The position numbers and the translations under genes are program-made. The notes under the pieces were generated by a model. That model was not told where the DNA came from. It ran no database searches and saw nothing but the letters and a program-made list of their open reading frames with translations. This document shows positions 58,901 to 64,000 of a DNA stretch of 64,000 bases, one piece after another (within the stretch, counting starts at the first letter, position 1; each line of letters begins with the position of its first letter). The DNA is from Crambe crambe (taxonomy: Eukaryota > Porifera > Demospongiae > Poecilosclerida > Crambeidae), in assembly GCA_963924555.1 (NCBI GenBank), contig OZ004596.1, forward strand, positions 5,590,139-5,654,138. The letters are read 5' to 3'.

Positions 58901-61900
58901 TCCAACTCTGCACCTTCTGATGTGGGGAAATTAGGAGGCTCTAGATGTATGCCCCCTTTCACAATTGCTTTTCCCACGTCTTGCAGAGGAGAGCTGACAC
59001 TGCTCACAGCAACTGAGTCCAACTCCACACCTTCTGACAGAGAAGGTTCCAGCTGCATCCCTTCTTTGCTGCAACATGGGGGAGAAGACAGTGGTACTAT
59101 ATCTGGTTGAGAAACTGTCATTGGCTCTTCAACTTGACTCCCTTGTTCTTCAACATTAGAACTCACATCTGAAGCAAGGACTTTGCTCTCTTCGTCAGCA
59201 TGAAGGGAAGGGCTATTTGGCAATGTGGTTTGTATCAAAGGAGCCTCTACAAAATTCTTGTTGTGGGAGGTTTTGGTTTCCGATGGAGACTCAGCCACTT
59301 CCGTGGTATTGGAGGTCAGCACCCCCACTGTAAGATTCAGACTTTCGGGGATGCTTGGTAAATTTGGCTCGGGTCCTTGAGTTGTTTCAAGGAGCAGGTT
59401 GGGGATGCTTGGTAAATTTGGCTTGGGTCCCTGAGTTGTTTCAGGGAGCAGCTGTGGCAGGAGTGGATCAGCTAGAGAAGTAACGATGAGGACTTCAGGG
59501 GGAGGTATTTGTACCACTGGGTGTTCATCTTGTGAAGAACCCTCAACCTCCTTAGTTTGGGGGGTCTCCAGTGATTTTGAAGGTGGGACTTGTTCCAGTC
59601 CTTCAACCCCTTCAGCCTGAGGGGTCTCTGATGGTACCTCAACCTCCTTAGTTTGGGGGGTCTCCGGTGATACTGAAGGTGGGACTTGTTCCAGTCCTTC
59701 AACCCCTTCAGCCTGAGGGGTCTCTGATGGTACCTCAACCTCCTTAGTCTGGGGTGATACCGAAGGTGAGACTTTCTCAACTTGGGGGGTCTCCGGTGAT
59801 ATTGGTGATACTGGTTCCTCTATTTGAGGGGTCTCTGAGGATTCTTCTCCCATAATAGAGGGAGTAAAAAGAACTTGAGGACTTCCAAATGCATCTTCTT
59901 TTGGTGGTAACAGTGAGGTAAGCGTGGGAGTAGGCGATACGACCGCTGAAGGGGGCATAGTAGGAAAGGAATCTGAAGTTATGTGACAGTCACCTGATTT
60001 ACCTTCACTCGGTGTTGTTGGCAGTGATGACGATGAGGGAGTTTTCCCTGAAGAAGGTGTGGTGGGTGAAGGGACCACGAGACTCGGAGGGGGTGTAGTA
60101 GGCAGAGGAGGTGGTTCAGGCAGAGGAGGTAGAGGGGGCAACGGTGGCAGTGGGTGTGGGGGGTTTGGTGAACACACAGGAAGGTGATGATGAGGCGACA
60201 AGGGTAATGGAGGTATCGGACTATCGGGGGAGGGGGAGGGGGAGTGTGTCCCACTGCGGTTGTACTGATGAGGCATTTTATCGGCATATGGATATATGGA
60301 AAAAAATGGATCAGGATACTCCGTGTACAACGACTTTGCCAGGTATGTGGGACTAGGGAGAGCTGTCTCCCCAAACGACTTCTTCTTCTGCTTTGCTATG
60401 TGCTTGTGACAATTTTTCATCAACTGATGCATATCAATTGGACTGCTCAACTTTCTGATTTTATCTTCCCCACCACTTCCCAGTCCCCCAGTTTGAACAC
60501 ACATCACAGACTTTGAGGGAAGTTTAACTTCGTAACTGCTTGGTAAGGTAGTACTTGTCACATTTGTTACATCAGTATCTTGACTGATCAGAGGTCCCCC
60601 TTGTGGACAGGACATGGTGGATTTCTTTTGCAACTGCCTTAACTTTTCTTCTTTGATGTTCTTTGCCTTCTTCTTGGCAAGCAGTTCAGCTGCAGTCAGA
60701 CTTGGCCTTTTCTTGATGATCGTTGGAGATGACGTCACAGATTTGGTCCTGTTCTTATCTACTTCTTTTGAGTAAGACGATCGATGAGATTTACTTTTGG
60801 AGTTTTTCTGACCGGAACTTTTATTTTCTGTGGATGAAGTGGATTGTTTTTTCCCTCCAGAATTTGATTTTCTTCGCTCTTTAGATCTTGAACGGGATCT
60901 ATGACAATCTCTATAGGATGAAGGATCCATTTCGTCATCACTTGGAGATCTTGATCTATTCTTTCTTCTGTACCTGGATCTGGATCTGGAACGCGATTTT
61001 GATTTGGAGCGTGATTTTGATTTGGAGCGATGCCTGGATCTGGAACGTGACTTTGATTTTGAGTAATGTCTGGATCTGGAACGATGCCTGGATCTGGAAC
61101 GGCGTCTGGATCTGGAACGGCCTCTGGACCTGGAACGGTGTCTGGACCTGGAACGATGCCTGGATCTGGAATTTGATCTATGCCTGCTCCTAGACAACGA
61201 GCTATCTGTGAGACTGTTATTAGCAGACAGGGAACGATTTCGTCCAGTACCAGAATGTATCCTTGACCTAGAACGGCGTCGAGATCTGGAACTAGAACGT
61301 GACTTACGACTCCTGGATTGAGAACCATCCGTTTGGCTGTCATTCTGGGACTGTGAGCTCATTCTGGTCCCAGATCGGTTCCCACTTCTAGATCTGGATG
61401 CAACACTCCTGCGTTTCATAAGGTTCCTCCTCTTACCCCTGCCTCTGACACAAGGACTGGTGTCCCTGCTGTGGGTGGGGCTAGCACTCTCAATTCTCCT
61501 CCTCTTATAGAGCATTCTAGTTCGCCGATTCGGTCTAACTCGCCGTTTCGGTGCACCTCTAGATTTCTTTGCCACACTCGACTTGAAATCACTCTTCTCC
61601 AAGCTTGACTTTGAGTCACTGGTTGATTTTGAGTCAGTTTTGTTCAAGGAATCACTTTTTGCCAAGCTTGACTTTGAATTACCAGCAATGGGTATGAACC
61701 TAGGAACCGCCACTTCCTTACATTCACTTGACTCCACGCCAAGAGCGACCACATTTGAAGCTTCTTTCTCTGAGGTAGCTTTTTCCTCAGCAGTAGATTG
61801 TGAAGGAGATATAGAAGAGGACTGTTCTCTATCTTTACTCTTACTGGAAGGAATCCCAACACTCGGTGAGTGACAAAGTGCTTCACTCTTAGCAATTGGA

Positions 61901-64000
61901 GGAGGTGTAGAAGTTGCTGGTGTGCTCTTCCGTGACAACGAGACTCCTGGACATGACTTTGAGCTATTTGAAAGGTTTTTATTGCTGGGAGAAGCCTCGG
62001 TGGTTGCTTGCGACACAAGTGGTGGTGGAGTCCCAGGGCTGCTGCATACTGATTGTGATGCAGCCACCAACAACTTGTGCGAATCGGGTGTTGGGGCCAA
62101 CTGTGGAGAGGGATTTATGCTTTCTGATGCTGCCATAGAAAGAGGGAGATTTTGCTTCCCTCCTTCGGTGTGCAGCACATAAGGAGAGGTATTTACAGGA
62201 GGAGGAGGCAAAAGTGAAGGTTGAGTTGCATGTGTGATGGATGTTTGGTGAGGATGGTTTGTCAGGGAATGTGAAGAGGTGGTTGTCATGGGTGTGATGT
62301 TGGATTGATGCGTTGAAAAAACCTGGCATAAAAAATGGCCACTGCTTGTGGTAGTAACTGGGGAAGAAGAATCTTTCATCATGGATGTGCTTGTAATTGC
62401 CGTCAAGTTGGGAAGATCTACACCATCACCCAATCCTGGTATGGTAAAGGATCTCACTTTAGCAGGTTCCAGATCCTTCCCTAGGCCTGGAATTGGCACG
62501 GATTTCCCTCTGAACCCATTCACCGGAGAAGCCTGAGTGCTGGACCCCGGGGTATTCTGATTGGTCGAACCAGGTGATCCAAGAAGGCGAGAGTTTTCTA
62601 ACATCTCAGCGAGCTTTGTAGAAGAGTGTGAAGAGACCAGGGAACTACACTCAGATGCATCTTTATACAACAGGGCTTTTCCAGAGTCAGTTCCAGTCTC
62701 CATTGATGTAAGAGGAGTTCCTCCTGATTCTTCTTCAAGAGCAAAAGATAAAGGATTTCCTTGATCTACCATTGATGGTAAAGGGGCAGTGACGTTCTTG
62801 GGAGAGGCTGCGATTGAAGAAGAAGGCGACTTGGAACCATTCTTGCTATTGATGGGACTGAGGTCACTCAAGTCACCCTCGCTGATGTTGGAAGCACCAG
62901 ATATGACTGGAGAAGGGATACCATCCTTTGGGTCATTATTGAAGACGCTATCATCACTACTACTACTATTACTCCTATCCCCTGGTGGCACATCTTCCAT
63001 CGCTTCTTCAGGATATTTGACTCTTGCTGTAAATCGAAGCAGGAAAGTATTCAAAACTGATTGAGCTTTGGTCAATGATGGACGATCGATGAGACCCTTC
63101 AGCCCATCAAATTCCTTTTCAGGGTTATAGAATGCACCCTCGGGCAGTGTCTGACACGAGGCATGCTCAGTCTGTCTTGACAGTGTCTGCACGGACTTCT
63201 CCTTCACATGGGGAGCATCCGTCTGCAAACGTTTGGAGTGGGTCCTGGGGGTCACTTGAGAACCAACATTGAACTTCATAAGGGGGTGTGTCTGTGTTGT
63301 CCGATTCCTCAGTTTGAACCCCGACCCCGCCTGCAATGCACGGGTGTCCATCTGAGGAGTAGCTTGGACACTCGCATCATGTGGGATTAGGTTCGGATCT
63401 TCCAAGTTTTGTAGGTCCTTCAACATCCTCGAGGCATTGACAATCCTTTGAAAGAGGATCTTGCGTTGCATCTGGTCAGGGCCACTGGAATGGCTACCGG
63501 GACTGGAACTTCGGCTCCGAGTCCTACTCCGACTAGAGGATCGAGAGCGAGGGGAACGAGGACTTGGAGGGGAGGGTTCGGGGGAGTGAGGTGGCAGTGG
63601 AGGATGGATGGTTGCATTTGATGTGTATTGACTAAAGAAGTCGATCGTTTTAGAGGAGAAATGTTGCTGAGTTGTTGATCCGTGATGGTTGGAGTAGACA
63701 CCCCCATAATTACCCCACACCCCCTGCTGGGGTTGGGGAGGAGGAACTTGGGGGCCAAAGAAATTGGCAGAAGCACCTGGGATTGCGGGGGATGGAAACC
63801 AAGGGTGCTGTGGGATCCCAAGAGCTGATGTGATAGAATGGTGACTAGTATGAGGAAGAGGGGGAGGGAGGGGAACATGAGGAGGGGGTGGTTGCAGAGG
63901 GTGGTGTATTGAAGGTGGATAGTATCTATTCTGGACCAAAGTGGAGAGATAAGCAGATTCTGCAGCTTTGCGGAGTTCGTTGGAGTCACCACCAGACGGT
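49960..64000 (-). CDS. Giant SR/proline-rich repeat protein, C-terminal part (over 4,670 aa)
   Basis: A single uninterrupted exon of about 14 kb encodes the C-terminus of a very large protein. The frame continues through the right edge (PSGGDSNELRKAAESAYL) with no ATG, so the N-terminus lies outside. Layout in protein order: Pro/His-rich start; a small RS block (about 63470-63560); a Q-T motif array (63140-63387); Ser/Thr-rich segments; a long RS domain (60900-61440); poly-Pro (60040-60240); acidic repeat families (58600-59040, 57890-58190, 56245-56460, 54770-55975, 53590-54530); SP/TP-rich DNA-binding-like basic parts; a 57-bp repeat (50358-50700); and a Tyr/Pro/Gly-rich tail ending YRRHY. 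RS and SP/TP content suggests a nuclear RNA-processing or chromatin scaffold. I do not recognise the family. Confidence 0.8.
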   Translation of the reverse strand, partial: PSGGDSNELRKAAESAYLSTLVQNRYYPPSIHHPLQPPPPHVPLPPPLPHTSHHSITSALGIPQHPWFPSPAIPGASANFFGPQVPPPQPQQGVWGNYGGVYSNHHGSTTQQHFSSKTIDFFSQYTSNATIHPPLPPHSPEPSPPSPRSPRSRSSSRSRTRSRSSSPGSHSSGPDQMQRKILFQRIVNASRMLKDLQNLEDPNLIPHDASVQATPQMDTRALQAGSGFKLRNRTTQTHPLMKFNVGSQVTPRTHSKRLQTDAPHVKEKSVQTLSRQTEHASCQTLPEGAFYNPEKEFDGLKGLIDRPSLTKAQSVLNTFLLRFTARVKYPEEAMEDVPPGDRSNSSSSDDSVFNNDPKDGIPSPVISGASNISEGDLSDLSPINSKNGSKSPSSSIAASPKNVTAPLPSMVDQGNPLSFALEEESGGTPLTSMETGTDSGKALLYKDASECSSLVSSHSSTKLAEMLENSRLLGSPGSTNQNTPGSSTQASPVNGFRGKSVPIPGLGKDLEPAKVRSFTIPGLGDGVDLPNLTAITSTSMMKDSSSPVTTTSSGHFLCQVFSTHQSNITPMTTTSSHSLTNHPHQTSITHATQPSLLPPPPVNTSPYVLHTEGGKQNLPLSMAASESINPSPQLAPTPDSHKLLVAASQSVCSSPGTPPPLVSQATTEASPSNKNLSNSSKSCPGVSLSRKSTPATSTPPPIAKSEALCHSPSVGIPSSKSKDREQSSSISPSQSTAEEKATSEKEASNVVALGVESSECKEVAVPRFIPIAGNSKSSLAKSDSLNKTDSKSTSDSKSSLEKSDFKSSVAKKSRGAPKRRVRPNRRTRMLYKRRRIESASPTHSRDTSPCVRGRGKRRNLMKRRSVASRSRSGNRSGTRMSSQSQNDSQTDGSQSRSRKSRSSSRSRRRSRSRIHSGTGRNRSLSANNSLTDSSLSRSRHRSNSRSRHRSRSRHRSRSRGRSRSRRRSRSRHRSRSRHYSKSKSRSRSRHRSKSKSRSKSKSRSRSRSRYRRKNRSRSPSDDEMDPSSYRDCHRSRSRSKERRKSNSGGKKQSTSSTENKSSGQKNSKSKSHRSSYSKEVDKNRTKSVTSSPTIIKKRPSLTAAELLAKKKAKNIKEEKLRQLQKKSTMSCPQGGPLISQDTDVTNVTSTTLPSSYEVKLPSKSVMCVQTGGLGSGGEDKIRKLSSPIDMHQLMKNCHKHIAKQKKKSFGETALPSPTYLAKSLYTEYPDPFFSIYPYADKMPHQYNRSGTHSPSPSPDSPIPPLPLSPHHHLPVCSPNPPHPLPPLPPLPPLPEPPPLPTTPPPSLVVPSPTTPSSGKTPSSSSLPTTPSEGKSGDCHITSDSFPTMPPSAVVSPTPTLTSLLPPKEDAFGSPQVLFTPSIMGEESSETPQIEEPVSPISPETPQVEKVSPSVSPQTKEVEVPSETPQAEGVEGLEQVPPSVSPETPQTKEVEVPSETPQAEGVEGLEQVPPSKSLETPQTKEVEGSSQDEHPVVQIPPPEVLIVTSLADPLLPQLLPETTQGPKPNLPSIPNLLLETTQGPEPNLPSIPESLNLTVGVLTSNTTEVAESPSETKTSHNKNFVEAPLIQTTLPNSPSLHADEESKVLASDVSSNVEEQGSQVEEPMTVSQPDIVPLSSPPCCSKEGMQLEPSLSEGVELDSVAVSSVSSPLQDVGKAIVKGGIHLEPPNFPTSEGAELDSVAVSSVSSPLQDMGKAIMKGGIHLEPPSFPTSEGAELDSVAVSSVSSPLQDVGKAIVKGGIHLEPPSFPTSEGAELDSVAVSSVCSPLQEDVGEAIVRNEGFSELSAEMELSEEGLAQPSAMEESEEGLDSITAVEGKSNESIIQLVTTVEKLDEEEGFAGPVKEAIFQPSGVEKLSQSLSSSDKVDEDIVLKEKVSAQLSEIDMDIDFVQPSPMESPVESSMESPVEKLNTNNAMEELGEDLTQPSAIDQDLAQQSAIGQDLAQPSAIDQDLAQLLTVDEDLTQPSAIDQDLAQLSTVDEDLAQPSIAIVDQDLTQPSTQGLTQPSRIDQDLAQLSTVVEKSDLMSLTKTSAVENCDKGAEPFAPLGVCESDEAKGSCEKLEVVDDVSKESVGVKEIQKTSSVEEKDLTELQTSDPADTKEGLVKMDEVLTGFHIPGKVVGRSFVIPPPPLVPLQSSLDANQLPPEKEPDGGLVDHEPPALVSLVPMLQQQQSAAANESTKERSFTGPLALIATEQLENVSALLDNASTRQYPVSPSHPLEVLKPNLASLLGIAISLSNVPEEVVESIAKKLSTVKDLVHPQTPSNDLILDSPSSGGLHECQMSSFNPNENRFESIYSSPEVMRGKDLPNDASFFESVLTLSASSLSSLSSDSFKCSSLGSSINDSTMEQREAAMKESMSGFGDGSSISLVQSLTRDYKAEDKTLPPLFLPSSQSPKPDFEENPPVSMAIDQVTTPIDIRSPQQAITDHSSTSPKNEEPIPFQKSDVPATPIVETTPTSHECKGPLLLEAEPSLSSSLTPTPVSKTPPGHNEPPLLERETSPPSLLEREMPPLERETSPLPLLERETSPLPILERETSPPEKETSPLPLPERKTPLLEREISPANATPLFESPHPHPECKEPETEKISPTAIEAEYTSPELESPPNTTPLESICLPSRETIVDTLTSEIKEAQPSISKQLVTSITETHHTSPDCEEELSVPLQSGEQGMVAEEMVKELSAPLPSGEQGIAATIAEEMVKELSVPLPSGEQGMVAEEMVKELSVPSLSGEQGIAATIAEEVVKELSVPSPSGEQGMVAEEMVKELSVPLPSGEQGMVAEEMVKELPVPLPSGEQGMVAEEEEMVKELSVPLPSGEQGMVAEEEEMVKELSVPLPSGEQGMVAEEEEMVKELSVPLQSGEQGMVAEEEEMVKELSAPLPSGEQGMVAEEMVKELSVPSPSGEQGMVAEEMVKELSVSSPSGEQGIAATIAEEMVKELSFPLPSGEQGMVAEEEEMVKELSVPLPSGEQGMVAEEMVKELSVPSPSDEQGIAATIAEEMVKELSVPSPSGEQGMVAEEEEMVKELSVPLPSGEQGMVAEEMVKELSVPSPSGEQGIAATITETPHIFPNSKEDSRLSQADLATTSTAESVTSEPCQQSPNDLGSVVSTTNVKAIQHPLSSYQCEDSLLLETKTPESSISVPDKQVTTALVTKAIPPEQDNPHLLEEAISDPSLSAASSSGNQQPPDEQVTTALITKAIPPEQDNPHLLEEAISDPSLSAASSSGNQQPPDEQVTTALITKAHPFPPEQDNPHLLEEVISDPSLSAASSSANQQPPDEQVTTAFVTKAISPEQVNPHLLEEAISDPSLSAASSSANQQPPDEQVTTAFVTKAISPEQVNPHLLEEAISDPSLSAASSSANQQPPDEQVTTAFVTKAISPEQVNPHLLEETISDPSLSAASSSANQQPPDEQVTTALVTKAISPEQDNPHLLEETISDPFLSAASSSANQEPPDVGPHRSEKPTQLEANAYDIVMEKPTTSQKQWQLQATHVVVRTPGRTLSQYSTSSTPTDFTPFPSTIKDEANVDVHVSVPLKMINTKRSSLLKGMANSKGQDRAFVKPPLSPLKQVKRRSRVASHSAVKQDSEKKSTTFTNFKPPSIASASKLCHGIHTRRKRKKLEDVIMRLTKAASSSSGGAQKEKQNVVKVGNTTDSEALTRRILPARQERRGSSAEIISDTFSSAEVISNQIDGSCSFLPASSSPCDVNSARKVRRRSNRTEPKESSPKGGNVKSHTRRSSRRISSSKKTRSKVQEDKEKGPLVKAKESLIVSLPLVIYRVSNNDSDDGKRGSPNLVISYSKLKIPSLLVKKEDACSYDDDNVKLTLEPILERDQCSNDPVSGQVQVKQECDFGQNEVHLETAETVEGSNLEPASIQNRDPEPAVDQGRKIVPHAMEGSDLDPLFVQQGSPELPLPPVMQAKDQRPAKPTVAQESNSKSAKLRYFHLPDIEKGTELLEFKENIKQEEKEDDHFSQSVEMEVISYPPLPSSEDESVLYPPEPSSLPSPSPRERAVPKGTKIVSKATLIQKGSKSRRSSGGNVIVPDFLPLADSHERDYIQETPSPVDPSPIKRVPLLKSLESGMKPLHLNSKSSPVMLPPIPLFPTSPSSASPVLSPLFPSTANLPYSVPSCKESPELSPLYPSHSQVTSPNPTPLFPSLSQAKPTPLFPLLSQTTPTSSPKPSRATPISSSPLQPSPLTPPRTDCSMSEQSDSGSREVGSDSTVLKHLESNSEQSPPLPPCDKQVEGKSQSPKNQPYVAKKDLDTIISVFADIDKLLKIEAKKTDAAKASSLSSTLPSQSAGEDSSHGCRTPIKSVNDPAGLTGSSSQKIKTISPIRTPVKSPSDPIGRTTSPCRKIFLKSPTIVQTESPSRRIHPIKTPTKSTNDPIGQTESPSRKDISPIRGPASDQVGRSEDSFPRIVEFSPRKTKTPISDVVRPDVEFSPRRTKTPISDVVRPDVEFSPRRTKTPISDVVRPDVEFSPRRTKTPISDVVRPDVEFSPRRTKTPISDVVRPDVEYSSRRTKTPISDVIRSDEGMRQPRPTLGRRPLMQSFDPEYAPPPPRRLCYEQRQCEDYRWQYHDGHPPRPPRHYDYPQYHHPPSNPHPYGPMSPSYNFPPNHSYWHEDDPVYYQQHRYRYDSSSWVPQSSRYGPPPWERGSGPYRRHY
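50358..50700 (-). repeat. 57-bp coding repeat (EFSPRRTKTPISDVVRPDV), six copies
   Basis: Units of 57 bp are nearly identical and encode 19 residues, each with SPRRTK and TPIS. Each carries S-P and T-P sites that a CDK or MAP kinase could phosphorylate in phase. Confidence 0.95.
53590..54530 (-). repeat. 132-bp coding repeat (44 aa), seven copies
   Basis: Each unit reads roughly DEQVTTALVTKAI...PEQ, then NPHLLEEAISDPSLSAASS and an NQQPP end. Seven copies are found, one with two extra residues (HPF variant). The central copies are the most alike, as expected from unequal crossing-over. Confidence 0.93.
54770..55975 (-). repeat. 60-69 bp coding repeat (PSGEQGMVAEEMVKELSVP), 19 copies
   Basis: Nineteen units alternate three lengths of 20, 22 and 23 residues: GMVAEEMVKEL, GMVAEEEEMVKEL and GIAATIAEEMVKEL. 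All are acidic with a short hydrophobic VKEL step. The repeat leaves the other frames open too, giving false ORFs of 405 aa (+) and 375 aa (-). Confidence 0.95.
56245..56460 (-). repeat. Short repeat (LERETSPLPL) in the giant protein
   Basis: About eight degenerate units of LERE/TSP/PLPL lie in this segment. Each holds a T-S-P site. Confidence 0.8.
57890..58190 (-). repeat. 30-bp coding repeat (DLAQPSAIDQ), about ten units
   Basis: Ten-residue units read DLAQPSAIDQ, DLAQLSTVDE, DLTQPSAIDQ and so on. They are less regular than the neighbouring repeat families. Confidence 0.85.
58605..59040 (-). repeat. 117-bp coding repeat (39 aa), three and a half copies
   Basis: Units read EGAELDSVAVSSVSSPLQD, then VGKAIVKGGIHLEPPSFPTS. 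The copies are nearly identical at the DNA level. Confidence 0.93.
59515..59770 (-). repeat. Coding repeat (TPQTKEVEVPSETPQAEGVEGLEQVPPS)
   Basis: Two to three copies of a roughly 32-residue unit rich in T-P-Q and Glu occur here. Confidence 0.85.
60900..61440 (-). other. RS domain of the giant protein
   Basis: This part of the exon encodes dense Arg-Ser dipeptides (SRSRSRHRSKSKSRS and similar). RS domains in known proteins drive splicing-factor contacts and nuclear-speckle targeting. Confidence 0.9.

Noticed and set aside
60759..61343. Minus-strand ORF rich in PDPGIVPDP repeats
   Set aside because: It is a frame-shifted reading of the RS domain; repeat codons give a false pattern.

Overview
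The window is eukaryotic nuclear DNA from an early-branching animal. Nearly every gene is split by short GT-AG introns. The gene set is metazoan: citron kinase, rabankyrin-5, a CASTOR arginine-sensor relative, sesquipedalian, RAD1, SGF29, EMC6, phospholipase B-like and DRC10. There are no bacterial operons or Shine-Dalgarno sites. Very compact spacing, mixed invertebrate gene families and a caspase/SEFIR/Death fusion suggest a sponge, but the sequence alone does not prove this. I count 18 protein-coding genes, one running off the right edge. I recognise no RNA gene and no CRISPR.

Layout, left to right: citron-type kinase (+, 128-8559); tiny signal-peptide/membrane protein (-, 8862-9163); caspase-like/SEFIR/Death protein (+, 9282-12093); secreted VWA-like/JmjC protein (-, 12209-15081); two tandem glycolipid-transfer proteins (+, 15172-16482 and 17162-18614); coiled-coil protein (+, 18761-21086); EMC6 (-); SGF29 (+); phospholipase B-like (-); rabankyrin-5 (+, 26365-34859); sesquipedalian (-, 35591-36712); secreted GH36-like glycosidase (-, 37142-40318); DRC10/IQCD (+); CASTOR-like (-, 42392-46410); membrane-anchored tyrosine phosphatase (-); RAD1 (+); and a giant SR/proline-rich repeat protein (-, 49960-64000, open at the right edge) in one exon of about 14 kb.

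Genes mostly alternate in strand. Seven head-to-head pairs have start codons only 75-260 bp apart and probably share promoters. Convergent pairs have stop codons 67-250 bp apart, so their 3' UTRs probably overlap. Several genes fall in membrane-traffic and lipid themes (rabankyrin-5, sesquipedalian, GLTPs, EMC6, phospholipase B-like), but nothing shows they are co-regulated; they look like ordinary neighbours.

The best candidates for undescribed biology are three. First, the caspase-SEFIR-Death protein puts a protease, an adaptor and a death-fold module in one chain. Second, a secretory-pathway protein joins a degenerate VWA-like domain to a JmjC oxygenase. Third, the giant single-exon protein carries several unrelated repeat families and an array of Q-T motifs spaced about 12 residues apart. 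Smaller points are a GLTP paralogue with an altered headgroup-binding site, a citron kinase without its CNH domain, and a MITE-like element with perfect inverted ends in a rabankyrin-5 intron. Exon borders were read by eye from GT/AG sites and reading frame; no alignment program was run.
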